DNA of 64,000 nucleotides, from the NCBI RefSeq assembly GCF_044987625.1, contig NZ_JBJDSB010000002.1, forward strand, positions 310,001-374,000, written 5' to 3'. The position numbers and the translations under genes were made by a program. Below the pieces are notes generated by a model. The model had not been told where the DNA came from. It worked only from the letters and a program-made list of their open reading frames with translations, and searched no databases. Below are positions 42,841-51,704 of this stretch, one piece after another (position 1 is the first letter of the stretch; each line of letters starts with the position of its first letter). The stretch comes from Desulfobaculum sp044987625 (GTDB taxonomy: Bacteria > Desulfobacterota > Desulfovibrionia > Desulfovibrionales > Desulfovibrionaceae).

Positions 42841-43350
42841 ATGATTTTATACAGTCCTTCCCAAAATGGTTTTTATGCCCCTGCACTGCACGGCAACAAC
42901 ATACCCGTCGACGCCGTAGAAATCACCGCTGCCGAGCACCGCGCTCTGCTCGACGCACAGTCACGCGGCAAGCTCATCCAACCCGACGCCAACGGTCGCC
43001 CCGTCGCCGTGGAGCCGCCCCCGCTGCCCGAACCCACCCCGGCCCAACTCGCCACACAGGCCCGCGCCGAGCGGGACCGCCTTATGCGTGAGGTGTACGA
43101 CCCTGCCGTGATGCAGCTCCTGCGCAAGCGTCGTGTGCTCTCGTCCGCGTCGGAAGACGTCGCTGGGATTGATGCGCAGCTTACCGAATGGGACGCCTAC
43201 GCCGATGTGCTGGAGGTTGTGCCCGATCAACCCGGTTTCCCAAATTCCATCGAGTGGCCCGAAGCTCCGTCGGATTCTGTGGTGTCTGGCGCTGAGGGTG
43301 GTGGTGTGTCTTGTGAGTCTGAATCTGAACCTGCAACCAGTGAGGTCTAA
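42841..43350 (+). CDS. tail fibre assembly chaperone
   Basis: This 169-residue protein is a Tfa/gpG-type chaperone that helps the fibre fold or trimerise. It begins with the typical YSPSQNGFYAPALHGNNIP and continues with a region containing LARDR-like helices (AQARAERDRLMREVYDPAVMQL). A serine/glutamate-rich tail ends the protein. It lies 9 bases after the fibre gene. Chaperone and fibre usually co-vary. Confidence 0.82.
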   Translation: MILYSPSQNGFYAPALHGNNIPVDAVEITAAEHRALLDAQSRGKLIQPDANGRPVAVEPPPLPEPTPAQLATQARAERDRLMREVYDPAVMQLLRKRRVLSSASEDVAGIDAQLTEWDAYADVLEVVPDQPGFPNSIEWPEAPSDSVVSGAEGGGVSCESESEPATSEV

Positions 43351-43353
43351 GTA

Positions 43354-44562
43354 ATGCCTGAACAGTTTCTGCATGGCGTGGAAGTCGTCGAGATTGACGG
43401 TGGTCCCCGTCCCATTCGTACCGTGAAAAGCTCCGTTATCGGCATCGTGGGCACGGCTCCGGATGCCGACGCCAGCGTCTTTCCTCTGAATACCCCTGTT
43501 CTCGTCGCGGGGAACCGCCGCGAGGCCGCCAAGCTGGATACCGTGGGTGATGGCGCGGGCACACTGCCTGCCGCCATGGACGGCATCCTTGATCAGTCCG
43601 GCGCCATGGTTGTGGTGGTGCGTGTGGACGAGGGCGCGGACGACGCCGCGACCATGACCAACGTGGTCGGCGGCGTGGACGAAACCACCGGGCAGTACAT
43701 GGGCGTGCAGGCCCTGCGCGCCAGCGCGTCTGTCCTTGGCTTCACCCCGCGCATTCTGCTCGCTCCCGGCTTCACGCATCAGCGCGCCGAGGATGCGGAC
43801 AATCCCGGTTCCTTCCTTAAGAACCCTGTCGCCGCCGAGTTGGAAGGCATTGCCGAGCGTTTGCGCGCCGTGGTTATCGTGGATGGCCCGAACACCAACG
43901 ACACCGACGCCATCGCCGCCATGGGCGACTTTGGCACCGCCCGCGTGTTCATGGTGGACCCGTGGGTGAAGGTCTACCGCGACGGCGAATACGTTGCCGA
44001 GCCTGCATCCGCCCGTGTGGCAGGCATGATTGCCCGTTCCGACAACGACCGCGGCTTCTGGTGGTCGCCCTCTAACCAGCAGGTGATGGGCATCTCCGGC
44101 ACCGCGCGCCCTGTGGACTTCACCCTTGGTGACGTCAACTGCCGCGCCAACATGCTGAACGAGAAGAATGTCGCCACCGTCATCAACGAAGGCGGCTACC
44201 GCCTGTGGGGCAACCGCACCGGATGCACCGATCCGAAGTGGTCCTTCCTGTCCGTGCGCCGCACGGCGGACATGATCAACGAGTCCATCCTCGCCGCGCA
44301 CCTGTGGGCCGTGGACCGGAACATCACCAAAACCTACGTGGACGACGTGGTGGAAGGCGTGAACGCCTACCTGCGTCACCTTGAGGCCGTGGGCGCTATC
44401 CTTGGCGGCAAGTGCTGGGCGGACCCGGAGCTGAACACGCCCGATCAGGTGCAGCAGGGCAAGGTGTACTTCGACTTTGACTTCACGCCCCCGTACCCGG
44501 CAGAGCACGTCACGTTCCGCAGCCATCTGGTCAACGACTACATTGAGGAGGTCTTCAACTAA
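43354..44562 (+). CDS. tail sheath protein FI
   Basis: This 402-residue protein is the contractile sheath subunit, P2 gpFI type. It starts EQFLHGVEVVEIDGGPRPI, with the family's IGIVGTAPDAD strand and the C-terminal PAEHVTFRSHLVNDYIEEVF that wraps onto the next subunit. It overlaps the tube gene as TAATG. Presence of an intact sheath makes the particle contractile (R-type, not F-type). Confidence 0.93.
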   Translation: MPEQFLHGVEVVEIDGGPRPIRTVKSSVIGIVGTAPDADASVFPLNTPVLVAGNRREAAKLDTVGDGAGTLPAAMDGILDQSGAMVVVVRVDEGADDAATMTNVVGGVDETTGQYMGVQALRASASVLGFTPRILLAPGFTHQRAEDADNPGSFLKNPVAAELEGIAERLRAVVIVDGPNTNDTDAIAAMGDFGTARVFMVDPWVKVYRDGEYVAEPASARVAGMIARSDNDRGFWWSPSNQQVMGISGTARPVDFTLGDVNCRANMLNEKNVATVINEGGYRLWGNRTGCTDPKWSFLSVRRTADMINESILAAHLWAVDRNITKTYVDDVVEGVNAYLRHLEAVGAILGGKCWADPELNTPDQVQQGKVYFDFDFTPPYPAEHVTFRSHLVNDYIEEVFN

Positions 44563-45068
44563 TGCCCGCAGAGAACATCCTGAAAAACTTTGCCCTGTTC
44601 GTGGACGGACGCGGCTACGTCGGCGAATGCAAGGAACTCCAGCTTCCCGCGCTGAGCCTTGTCACCGAGGACTACCGCGCTGGCGGTATGGACACCTCCA
44701 TCGCCATTGATATGGGCATGGAGAAGATGGAAGCCACTTTCACCCTGTCCAAGCAGTGCGAGCACATCCTCGGCAGCTTTGGCGTTGTCCAGAACAGCGG
44801 CATCCAGCTCACCGCCCGCGGCGGCCTGCAGAGCATGGACGGCGCGGTGACCCCCGTCGTCGTGCAGATGCGCGGCACAGTCACCAAGATTGAGGACGGC
44901 GCGTGGAAGCCCGGCGAGGCCGCCACACTGTCCCTGACGGTGGCGCTGACCTACTACAAGCGCGAGCAGGGCGGCAAAACCCTGCACGAAATTGACGCCC
45001 TGAACATGAAGCGCGTCATCGGCGGCAAGGACCAGCTGAAGGAACTTCGCGACGCCTGCGGCATGTAG
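44562..45068 (+). CDS. tail tube protein FII
   Basis: This 168-residue protein is the P2 gpFII-type tube subunit forming the rigid inner channel. It starts AENILKNFALFVDGRGYVGECKELQLP and includes ALTYYKREQGGKTLHEIDALNMKRVIGG, both family hallmarks. A gap of about 125 bases separates it from gene E. Confidence 0.92.
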   Translation: MPAENILKNFALFVDGRGYVGECKELQLPALSLVTEDYRAGGMDTSIAIDMGMEKMEATFTLSKQCEHILGSFGVVQNSGIQLTARGGLQSMDGAVTPVVVQMRGTVTKIEDGAWKPGEAATLSLTVALTYYKREQGGKTLHEIDALNMKRVIGGKDQLKELRDACGM

Positions 45069-45193
45069 GCAGCCGCGCGGCGTTGCATAAGGACGCCAGG
45101 GAGCCTGCGCGGGTATGACCTTGCGCGGGCTTCCGCTTTGTGCGGCTCAATGTGAGGGCGCTTGCACGGCGCAAAGGCATACAGGGAGACGAT

Positions 45194-45439
45194 ATGAGCA
45201 AGGAACGGATTACGCTGGATCATCCGGTGACGTGGCAGGGGCAGGAGATTGCGGCGCTGGACATGCGCCGCCCCAAGGTGCGCGACGTGGCCGCCAACGA
45301 GGAGCGCAAGGGCACGGACGTGCAGAAGGAAATCAGCCTGTTTGCGGACCTGTGCGAAGTGTCCGTCGACGTGCTGGAAGACATGGACATGGCGGACTAC
45401 CGCAAACTCCAGCAGGCGTACACGGGTTTTTTGTCGTAG
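45194..45439 (+). CDS. tail assembly chaperone E
   Basis: This 81-residue protein is the unshifted product of the E/E' pair that coats the tape measure during tail assembly. It starts MSKERITLDHPVTWQGQEI, as expected for gpE. Near its end the mRNA reads T-TTT-TTG in frame (45427-45433), the slippery heptamer used in P2, followed by TCG TAG. Confidence 0.85.
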   Translation: MSKERITLDHPVTWQGQEIAALDMRRPKVRDVAANEERKGTDVQKEISLFADLCEVSVDVLEDMDMADYRKLQQAYTGFLS

Positions 45440-45579
45440 ACGCCGAGACCGCCCGGCGCGGCGTACTGGCCCTTGCGTATTACACGGGCTGGAGCCGCGC
45501 CGAGCTCTTCGGCATGGAAGTGGAGGAACTTATGATGTGGATGTCATATCTCCCAAAAGATGAACGGGGCAGGGCGTAA
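45194..45579 (+). CDS. tail assembly chaperone E+E' (-1 frameshift product)
   Basis: A -1 shift at the heptamer 45427-45433 would add 48 residues from the overlapping frame (VVDAETARRGVLALAYYTGW through LPKDERGRA), giving about 128 residues. The added part matches the C-terminal extension of P2 gpE' in position and character. E' ends as TAATG with the tape measure start. Confidence 0.8.
45427..45433 (+). promoter_or_regulatory. -1 ribosomal frameshift site
   Basis: The heptamer TTTTTTG is in the X-XXY-YYZ register of gene E (codon boundary at 45428). It is the same slippery sequence as in P2 E/E'. Confidence 0.8.
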
Positions 45580-47270
45580 TGCGGGGCAGCACAGCAGGTG
45601 TTATCCGGTTTGGCCTTGTTCCGGACGCCTCCTTTAAGGCCGTGAGCCAAGACTTCGCGAACAGTGCGGCCCTTGTTTCCCGGGCGCATCGGCGCGTTGT
45701 GCGACAGCTGCGGTCCACAAAGGCGCCCGGCGGTGCAAGGCCGAAGCAGGCGCGCAGGACGTCCGGCGGCGCTGGCGCGGGGCAAGCCCCCGGTGCGAGT
45801 GCTGCAGCTCCCGCTTCCGCAGGAGGTACGGGCGGCTCTGGCCTTGGCTCGGCGCTCGGCACGGCGGGGGCGCAGGCCGCCCAACTTGGCGCGGCGCTCG
45901 GCGGCGCGTGGAACCATGCGAAGACGCTTGGCGCCGCGCTCACAAACTCCAACCGTGAAATGACGCGTCTGTCCAATCAGGCAGCGTCTCTTGGCTTCTC
46001 CACCGAGGGGCTGGCCGCGTGGAATGGCCTTGGCGCGGAAATGGGCCTGACTTCGGACCAGATTGGCAGCGTTGCCAGTGGCCTGCAAGCCACGATGGCC
46101 CAGCTGGAACAGGGCGGCGCGGCGGCGCAAGGGGCGAAGGAGAGCCTTGGCGCCCTTGGCCTGTCCTTTGCCGACCTGAAAGCCATGTCGCCGGAGGAGC
46201 GCCTGCAGCGTGTGTCCGAAGGTCTGCGGACGCTGGGCGATACGCAGCAGGCTGTGGACATTGCGGAAACGCTGGTGGGTGACAGTGGCGGCGAACTTGT
46301 CGCGGGCCTGTCGGAGCGCACCAAGAGCGTTGGCGAATTGCTTGCCACCCAGAAGGAACTGAACGTGGTGTCCGAGGCAGGCCGAAGCGGCGCGAAGAGG
46401 TACACGGCCGCTTTTGGGCGGTTTAGTACTGTGGTGTCGTCGGTGACGGGCGAGCTGTTTGGCGTCATCGGTGGCGCGTTGGCTCCGCTGCTCAATGAAT
46501 GGGGCCCGAAGCTGGCCCAGTGGGCGCGCGAAAACCGCAGCGAGTTCGGCAAAATTGGCGAAGCCGTGGCGCAGTTTGCCAGCGGCGCGGCCAAGGCGTT
46601 CTCCGTTGTGGCGGGCTGTGTGACGTGGGCGGCGGATGCCGTTGGCGGGTTCGAGAACCTTGCCATGGTGCTGGGCGCTGTGCTGGCGGGGAAAACCGTG
46701 ATGAGCGTGGTGTCCTTTGGTTCGTCGCTGATGTCCATTGGGAATGTGATGTCGGGCATCGCGGGGCGGGTGTTCCCGCTGCTGGTCTCTGGCATCAAGG
46801 CCGTGGGTATCGCCTTTGCGGCCAACCCTATCGGATTCGTCATTACGGGCATCACGCTGGCTGTTGTGCGGCTGATCACCATTTGGGATGACCTGAAAAA
46901 GGCCTTCACCGAGGGCGGATTCCTTGGCGCTGTGGGGCGCTTTTTCTCCCTCGGCGGCGATGACGACGATGAGGAGGACGAGGGCGTCAAACGGGCAAAG
47001 CCCGTCCAGCGTACGAGGGAGCCACAGCGGTTTGCCCCGGCGACACGTGCGTCTGTTCCCGCGTCCGCGCCGCGCGCCGTCCCTGCTGTGCCTGCTGTTC
47101 CTGCCGCCGCTGGCGCAGGCGCGGCCCAAGCGCAGGTGACGCAGCACATTGATTCCATCAACATCTATGCGACGCCGCAGCAGTCGGTTCACGACATCGC
47201 GGAAGCGGTGCTGCGACGGCTGGATGAACGCAGCCGCGTGGCGCGGCGGCGGGCGCTACACGACGGGTAG
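45579..47270 (+). CDS. tail tape measure protein T
   Basis: This 563-residue protein sets tail length. It has a lysine/alanine-rich start, long helical segments (AAQLGAALGGAWNHAKTLGA, then regulator-like repeats), a hydrophobic core (residues ~350-430, including FAANPIGFVITGITLAVVRL as in P2/Mu-type tape measures) and an alanine/proline linker before the C-terminal VTQHIDSINIYATPQQSV. It is shorter than P2 gpT (about 815 residues), so the tail should be shorter. Confidence 0.88.
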   Translation: MRGSTAGVIRFGLVPDASFKAVSQDFANSAALVSRAHRRVVRQLRSTKAPGGARPKQARRTSGGAGAGQAPGASAAAPASAGGTGGSGLGSALGTAGAQAAQLGAALGGAWNHAKTLGAALTNSNREMTRLSNQAASLGFSTEGLAAWNGLGAEMGLTSDQIGSVASGLQATMAQLEQGGAAAQGAKESLGALGLSFADLKAMSPEERLQRVSEGLRTLGDTQQAVDIAETLVGDSGGELVAGLSERTKSVGELLATQKELNVVSEAGRSGAKRYTAAFGRFSTVVSSVTGELFGVIGGALAPLLNEWGPKLAQWARENRSEFGKIGEAVAQFASGAAKAFSVVAGCVTWAADAVGGFENLAMVLGAVLAGKTVMSVVSFGSSLMSIGNVMSGIAGRVFPLLVSGIKAVGIAFAANPIGFVITGITLAVVRLITIWDDLKKAFTEGGFLGAVGRFFSLGGDDDDEEDEGVKRAKPVQRTREPQRFAPATRASVPASAPRAVPAVPAVPAAAGAGAAQAQVTQHIDSINIYATPQQSVHDIAEAVLRRLDERSRVARRRALHDG

Positions 47271-47275
47271 GGCTT

Positions 47276-47689
47276 ATGTCGAAGAGTATTATGAAGCTCG
47301 GTGACTACACGTTTTCCGTGAATACGGCCGCGCCTGGGCGTTTGTCGCGTTCCACGGCGTATCGCTGGGGCGCGCAGGAGCGCCATGGACGGGAAGCGGC
47401 GCTGCAGTACCTTGGGCCGGGCGCGGACAGCGTCAGCATCTCCGGTGTGGTGTATCCGCACTTCCGGGGCGGGCTTTCGCAGGTGGAGGCCCTTCGCGCC
47501 GAGGCGGGGCAGGGGAGGCCGCTGCTATTCGTGGACGGGCAAGGGGGCATCCATGGCCGCTGGGTGGTGGAGAGCGTAGACGAAACCCGGCAGGAACTCT
47601 TCCCGGACGGGACGCCGCGCCGTATGGAATTCACCCTGAAGCTCAAGTTCTATGGAGGGACCGATGTGGTACCGCACAAAGGACGGTGA
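47276..47689 (+). CDS. tail protein U
   Basis: This 137-residue protein matches P2 gpU, found at the tail end. Visible family parts are MKLGDYTFSVNTAAPGRLSR, YLGPGADSVSISGVVYPHF and the end RRMEFTLKLKFYG. The end overlaps the X gene. Confidence 0.88.
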   Translation: MSKSIMKLGDYTFSVNTAAPGRLSRSTAYRWGAQERHGREAALQYLGPGADSVSISGVVYPHFRGGLSQVEALRAEAGQGRPLLFVDGQGGIHGRWVVESVDETRQELFPDGTPRRMEFTLKLKFYGGTDVVPHKGR

Positions 47690-47867
47690 CATGGTGGACG
47701 CCATCTGCCACCGGCATTACGGCCGGACGGCGGGCGTTGTGGAGGCGGTGCTGGAGGCGAACCCCGGCCTTGCGGATGAGGGGCCGGTCCTCGCGGCGGG
47801 TGTGGCAATTCTTTTGCCCGACCTGCCGGACCCGGAGCCTGATGAAGGAGTGAGCCTGTGGGACTAG
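47664..47867 (+). CDS. tail protein X (LysM-like)
   Basis: This 67-residue protein matches P2 gpX, which is the same length. It has a LysM-like core (RTKDGDMVDAICHRHYGRTA ... VLEANPGLAD) and ends with a proline/acid stretch. I chose ATG 47664, preceded by tatggaggga. It overlaps gpU upstream and gpD downstream. Confidence 0.85.
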   Translation: MWYRTKDGDMVDAICHRHYGRTAGVVEAVLEANPGLADEGPVLAAGVAILLPDLPDPEPDEGVSLWD

Positions 47868-48877
47868 CACGCGACACGTATGCGCCGGTGTTCCGCGTGG
47901 AGGCCGGCGGTGAGGACATCACCGCTGTCATCCGCGAGCGGCTGATTTCGCTGTCCATCACCGATGAGGCGGGGATGCAATCCGATGCGCTGTCGCTGAC
48001 ACTCTCCGACGGGGCGCCGCATGTGGTGCTTCCCACCACGGGCGCGGAACTGCGCGTGTGGCTCGGCTATGGCGACAGCGCGCAATATATGGGGCTGTAT
48101 GTGGTGGATGGCGTGACGCTGTCCGGCCCGCCGCAGGTGCTGAGCATTACCGCCAGCGGTGCGCCCTTTGAGCGAAGCGGCATGTATACCCAGCTTCAGA
48201 CCCAGCGCACCCGGTCATGGACGCCGGGGACGCTGGGCGAACTTGCACGGGTTGTGGCCGCCGAACATGGTCTAACGCCTGCCATAGCGGCGGAGGTTGC
48301 ATGCCGCCGCCTTGGGCACATTGATCAGATTCGCGAGAGCGATATGAATCTTCTGACGCGGATTGCCGCGGAGATGGGCGTGCTGGCTAAGGTAGGCGGC
48401 GGCTTTCTCGTGCTGACGCCGAAGGCTGCGGGCAAGGCCGTAAGCGGCGCGCCGCTGGCACGGGTGCGCCTGACTCCCGGTGACGTGACAAGCTGGCGGG
48501 TGGAAATGGCCGAGCGCGGCGACTATCGCCGGGTGGTTGCCCAGTGGCGCGATACGGACAGTGCATGCGACCGCGAGGAGAGCGTTGGTGAAGGCGAACC
48601 CGTCTACCGTCTGCGCCATCCCTATGCCTCGCGCGATGCCGCAAAGCAGGCGGCGCGCGCAAAGCTGGAAGCCTTTCAGCGCGGGCGCGCCACACTGTCT
48701 CTCACTCTGCCGGGGCGTCCGGACCTGCGCGCTGAAGCGCAGGCCCGGCTTGAGGGGTTCCGCGAGGGCGTCAGCGGTGAATGGACCGTGACGAAGGCCG
48801 AACACAAGCTGGACAGCTCCGGCTACGTGACCAGCGTGGACGGGGAACAAGGGCAGGACGCTGCTACACCTGCTTAG
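47858..48877 (+). CDS. tail/baseplate hub protein D
   Basis: This 339-residue protein matches P2 gpD (late control D family), the baseplate hub equivalent to T4 gp27. It begins GTG (47858) with YAPVFRVEAGGEDITAVIRERLISLSITDEAG and shows the family block LNLLTRIAAEMG and the C-terminal WTVTKAEHKLDSSGYVTSV. It is the last gene of the cluster; pyocins have lysis genes at one end, but none follow here. Confidence 0.9.
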   Translation: MGLARDTYAPVFRVEAGGEDITAVIRERLISLSITDEAGMQSDALSLTLSDGAPHVVLPTTGAELRVWLGYGDSAQYMGLYVVDGVTLSGPPQVLSITASGAPFERSGMYTQLQTQRTRSWTPGTLGELARVVAAEHGLTPAIAAEVACRRLGHIDQIRESDMNLLTRIAAEMGVLAKVGGGFLVLTPKAAGKAVSGAPLARVRLTPGDVTSWRVEMAERGDYRRVVAQWRDTDSACDREESVGEGEPVYRLRHPYASRDAAKQAARAKLEAFQRGRATLSLTLPGRPDLRAEAQARLEGFREGVSGEWTVTKAEHKLDSSGYVTSVDGEQGQDAATPA

Positions 48878-48904
48878 GCGCAATGAACAGAGAGTGACGA
48901 ACAC

Positions 48905-48940
48905 GGGCCGCAGTGTTGCCGTTTGGCGATGCTGCGGCCC
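48905..48940 (+). terminator. terminator of tailocin cluster
   Basis: A 9-bp perfect stem (GGGCCGCAG / CTGCGGCCC, 18-base loop) followed by tttta, 28 bases after the D gene. Confidence 0.85.
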
Positions 48941-49166
48941 TTTTATATGGCGCGTTTGCGGCGGGTGGTGCTGCGGCGTTCTGAAGTGCGTGCGCCGGTG
49001 GGGAGGAGGGAAGGCGCTGGGGGATATTGGTTAAGGCGCCGGCAGGGTGAGAAAGGGGATATTCGGGGGCGCAGTAGAGGCAGGCGGCCCCGTTGTGCAG
49101 TGCGGCAACAGGGCGGAAAAACACCGCTTCCGCCAGAGAATTGACGGTAAAAAGTTCGATATTGCG
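48941..49166. other. gene-free interval after tailocin
   Basis: About 225 bases with no recognisable gene. Together with the following promoter region, the interval 48.94-49.49 kb forms the leader of the chemoreceptor gene. Confidence 0.4.
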
Positions 49167-49199
49167 TTGACAATAGTGCCAGAGTCTGGCGTGTATACT
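49167..49199 (+). promoter_or_regulatory. promoter with dyad in a long spacer
   Basis: TTGACA (49167-49172) and TATACT (49194-49199) are 21 bases apart, with a perfect dyad GCCAGA-G-TCTGGC (49178-49190) centred in the spacer. This layout resembles MerR-type promoters, though their spacers are 19-20 bases. It is about 295 bases upstream of the chemoreceptor gene. Confidence 0.45.
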
Positions 49200-49288
49200 T
49201 TCGGAACGCCACGTGGGCGCCGCCACCAGAAGGTGGCGGATGGAAAAAGCCTTGCAGAGGCGGCCGCAAAAACGCGTAGCCGCTTTTT

Positions 49289-49314
49289 CATGATCATATG
49301 AATGATCATGATTA
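49289..49314. promoter_or_regulatory. palindromic operator upstream of chemoreceptor gene
   Basis: Arms CATGATCAT (49289-49297) and ATGATCATG (49302-49310) form a perfect dyad. The right side also reads TGATC-AT-GATTA (49303-49314), which fits the RATC-NN-GATY motif found around the carnitine operon. Confidence 0.5.
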
Positions 49315-49494
49315 TAAAATGCAATGCGATCAAACAGTGTGCCGAGATGTCGGGGCGGGGCGCTGTTGCATTGGGGGCCGGAAGGCGGCGGGTGGAGCTG
49401 TACCGCGCTGGTAAAGGTCGTTTCCCCGGCGCATTCGTGCAGAAAAGGGGGGCTGAGTCCCCTGTGAATTGCGCACTCTTTGAGGAGAAGACAA

Positions 49495-51651
49495 GTGTAT
49501 TCGTTTCGGTCAATTAAAGGGAAAATTGTTCTATGGTCGGGGCTGTGCCTTGCCGCGTCCATTTTGGTGATCATTGGGTACACTACGTACACCACGCGGC
49601 AGGAGGCCCTGAAGGACGCCCTGCGGCAGGCAGAGGACCAAGCCACCGTTGAGGCGCTGAAGATTAAAAGCCGCTTTGAGGTGGGCCTTGATGCCGCGCG
49701 CACGCTGGCGCAGAGCTATCAGGGCATGCGCGAAACCAACCAGACGCCCTCGCGCGATGAGATGAGCGGCATGCTCCGTACGGTTGCCGCGGGGAACGAG
49801 GCGCTGCTTGGCGCGTGGACCGTGTGGGAGCCGGACGCGCTGGACGGCGCGGACGCCGAGCACAAGCACTATGACAAGGGGCACGACTATACGGGCCGCT
49901 TTGTGCCGTACTGGAACAAGGTTGGCGGCCTGCACCTTGAGCCGTGCGGTGACAGCTATCTCGATCCCGAGCGCGCGGGGTGGTACCTCAAGCCCCTGCG
50001 TTCGGCGACGGATACGGTTTCCAAGCCTGTTATGTACAACATTGGCGGCAAGCGCCGCATGGTGGTGACTCTTGGCTCCTCCATCCGCGTGAACGGCAGG
50101 CCCGTTGGCGCGGTGGGCGTGGACCTGCCTGTGGACTTCCTGCAGCAGATTGCGGACTCCATGACTCTGCTCGGTACGCGCGCCATGGTGACGCTGGTCA
50201 GCCATGCCGGGACCATTGCCGCGCAGACGGACAAGCCCGACCTTGCGGGCAAGCAGGTGACTGAAGTCTTTACCCATCCGGACAAGGTGTTGCGCAGTCT
50301 TGCGCGCAACGAGGTCTACCGCAATTTCAGCGAGGGCTATTATGACCTTGTGGTGCCAGTGACCCTTGGCTCCAGCAGCGACCGCTGGGGCGTTGGCATC
50401 TCCGTGCCGGAAAAATTGATTTACGAGCAGGCCAACGCCATGGCCCTGCACTCCGCGATGATCGGTATTGGCTGCCTGCTGCTGGCCGTTATCGTCCTGT
50501 GGGTAGTGGCTGGCATCATTGCACGCCCCCTTAAGGTAACCGCCGCCGCAGTGAACAGCATTGCCGAGGGCGACCTTGACGTGCGTCTCGACGCCGAAGG
50601 CCGTGACGAGGTGGCTGGCGTGCAAAGCGCGGTGAATGTGATGGCGGAGAAACTGCACCAGAATATGGCCGACATTGAGCGCCAGATGAGCATTGCCGAG
50701 GAGAAGTCCCGCCAGGCCGAGCACGCGACGCAGGTTGCCGAAGAGGCTCGCCAGCAGGCGGAAAAAGCCAAGGCCGAGGGCATGCTGCAGGCCGCGGAAA
50801 AGCTGGAGCGTGTTGTGGAGCGCATTTCGACGGCGATGGAGGAAATCTCCGCCCAGTCCGAGGAAATGCGTAAGGGCACCGAGCTGCAGCGCGACCGCGT
50901 GCAGTCCACATCCACCGCCATGGAAGAGATGAACGCCACGGTGCTGGAAGTGGCCCAGAACGCCGGCGATGCCGCAGACCACAGCGTCAGCGCCCGCGAC
51001 ACCGCGCGCGAGGGGCAGGACGTGGTTGGCAAATCCATCGACGCCATGGCGACCACCAAACGCCAGACCGAGCGTCTGCGCAGCGCCATGGATAATTTGG
51101 ATTCGAAGGCCAAGGGCATCGGCAATATCATGAACGTGATTGAAGACATTGCCGACCAGACCAACCTGCTGGCCCTCAACGCCGCCATTGAGGCCGCGCG
51201 CGCTGGCGAAGCGGGCCGAGGTTTTGCCGTTGTCGCGGACGAGGTGCGCAAGCTGGCTGAAAAGACCATGACCGCCACCAAGGAGGTCGGCTCCTCCATT
51301 GAGTCCATCCAGAAGGTGGCGCACGGCAATATTGCGTCCATGGAGGCGGCGGAGCAGGACCTTGAGCGGGCTGTGGAGTTTGCCAATAAGTCCGGCGAGG
51401 TGCTGGAAAAGGTCGTGATGGGCGTGGAGGCATCCTCTGGACAGATTCAGGGTATTGCCACCGCCGCGGGCCAGCAGTCCGCCGCCAGTGACGAGATTAA
51501 CCGTTCCATTGAGGAAATTAACCAGATAACCAACGACACCGCGCAGAGCGTTGAGGAAACCGTCCTTGCCCTGCGCGAGATGGCGGAACAGTCCTCCGGA
51601 CTGGCGTCCCTCATCCGCGAGTTGAAGGACGATTCGCAGGCAAGCCGCTAG
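49495..51651 (+). CDS. methyl-accepting chemotaxis protein with periplasmic Cache-like sensor
   Basis: This 718-residue chemoreceptor has a first membrane helix (about residues 9-28), a periplasmic domain of roughly 300 residues with double-Cache features (WEPDALDGADAEH, YTGRFVPYWNKVGG, KPVMYNIGGKRRMVVTLGSS, GAVGVDLPVDFLQQI), a second helix (~320-345), a HAMP linker (ARPLKVTAAAVNSIAEGDLDV) and a signalling domain with the hairpin IADQTNLLALNAAIEAARAG. Double-Cache domains usually bind small organic acids, amino acids or amines. I chose GTG 49495 because gaggag precedes it. A dyad shared with the carnitine operon lies upstream. Confidence 0.9.
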   Translation: MYSFRSIKGKIVLWSGLCLAASILVIIGYTTYTTRQEALKDALRQAEDQATVEALKIKSRFEVGLDAARTLAQSYQGMRETNQTPSRDEMSGMLRTVAAGNEALLGAWTVWEPDALDGADAEHKHYDKGHDYTGRFVPYWNKVGGLHLEPCGDSYLDPERAGWYLKPLRSATDTVSKPVMYNIGGKRRMVVTLGSSIRVNGRPVGAVGVDLPVDFLQQIADSMTLLGTRAMVTLVSHAGTIAAQTDKPDLAGKQVTEVFTHPDKVLRSLARNEVYRNFSEGYYDLVVPVTLGSSSDRWGVGISVPEKLIYEQANAMALHSAMIGIGCLLLAVIVLWVVAGIIARPLKVTAAAVNSIAEGDLDVRLDAEGRDEVAGVQSAVNVMAEKLHQNMADIERQMSIAEEKSRQAEHATQVAEEARQQAEKAKAEGMLQAAEKLERVVERISTAMEEISAQSEEMRKGTELQRDRVQSTSTAMEEMNATVLEVAQNAGDAADHSVSARDTAREGQDVVGKSIDAMATTKRQTERLRSAMDNLDSKAKGIGNIMNVIEDIADQTNLLALNAAIEAARAGEAGRGFAVVADEVRKLAEKTMTATKEVGSSIESIQKVAHGNIASMEAAEQDLERAVEFANKSGEVLEKVVMGVEASSGQIQGIATAAGQQSAASDEINRSIEEINQITNDTAQSVEETVLALREMAEQSSGLASLIRELKDDSQASR

Positions 51652-51672
51652 GCGCTGTGGATTGTGATACTG

Positions 51673-51704
51673 CAAGGCCTCCGCGATGTGTCGCGGGGGC
51701 CTTG
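51673..51704 (+). terminator. terminator of chemoreceptor gene
   Basis: A 14-bp stem with one mismatch (CAAGGCC.CCGCGA / TCGCGG.GGCCTTG, loop tgtg) followed by ttctgccctgtctt. Confidence 0.8.

Noticed and set aside
40678..43350. Diversity-generating retroelement acting on the tail fibre
   Set aside because: No reverse transcriptase gene and no template repeat with adenine-specific differences are visible near the fibre.
37662..48877. Complete P2-like prophage
   Set aside because: No head, portal, terminase, integrase, repressor or replication genes lie on either side; flanking genes are ordinary chromosomal ones.
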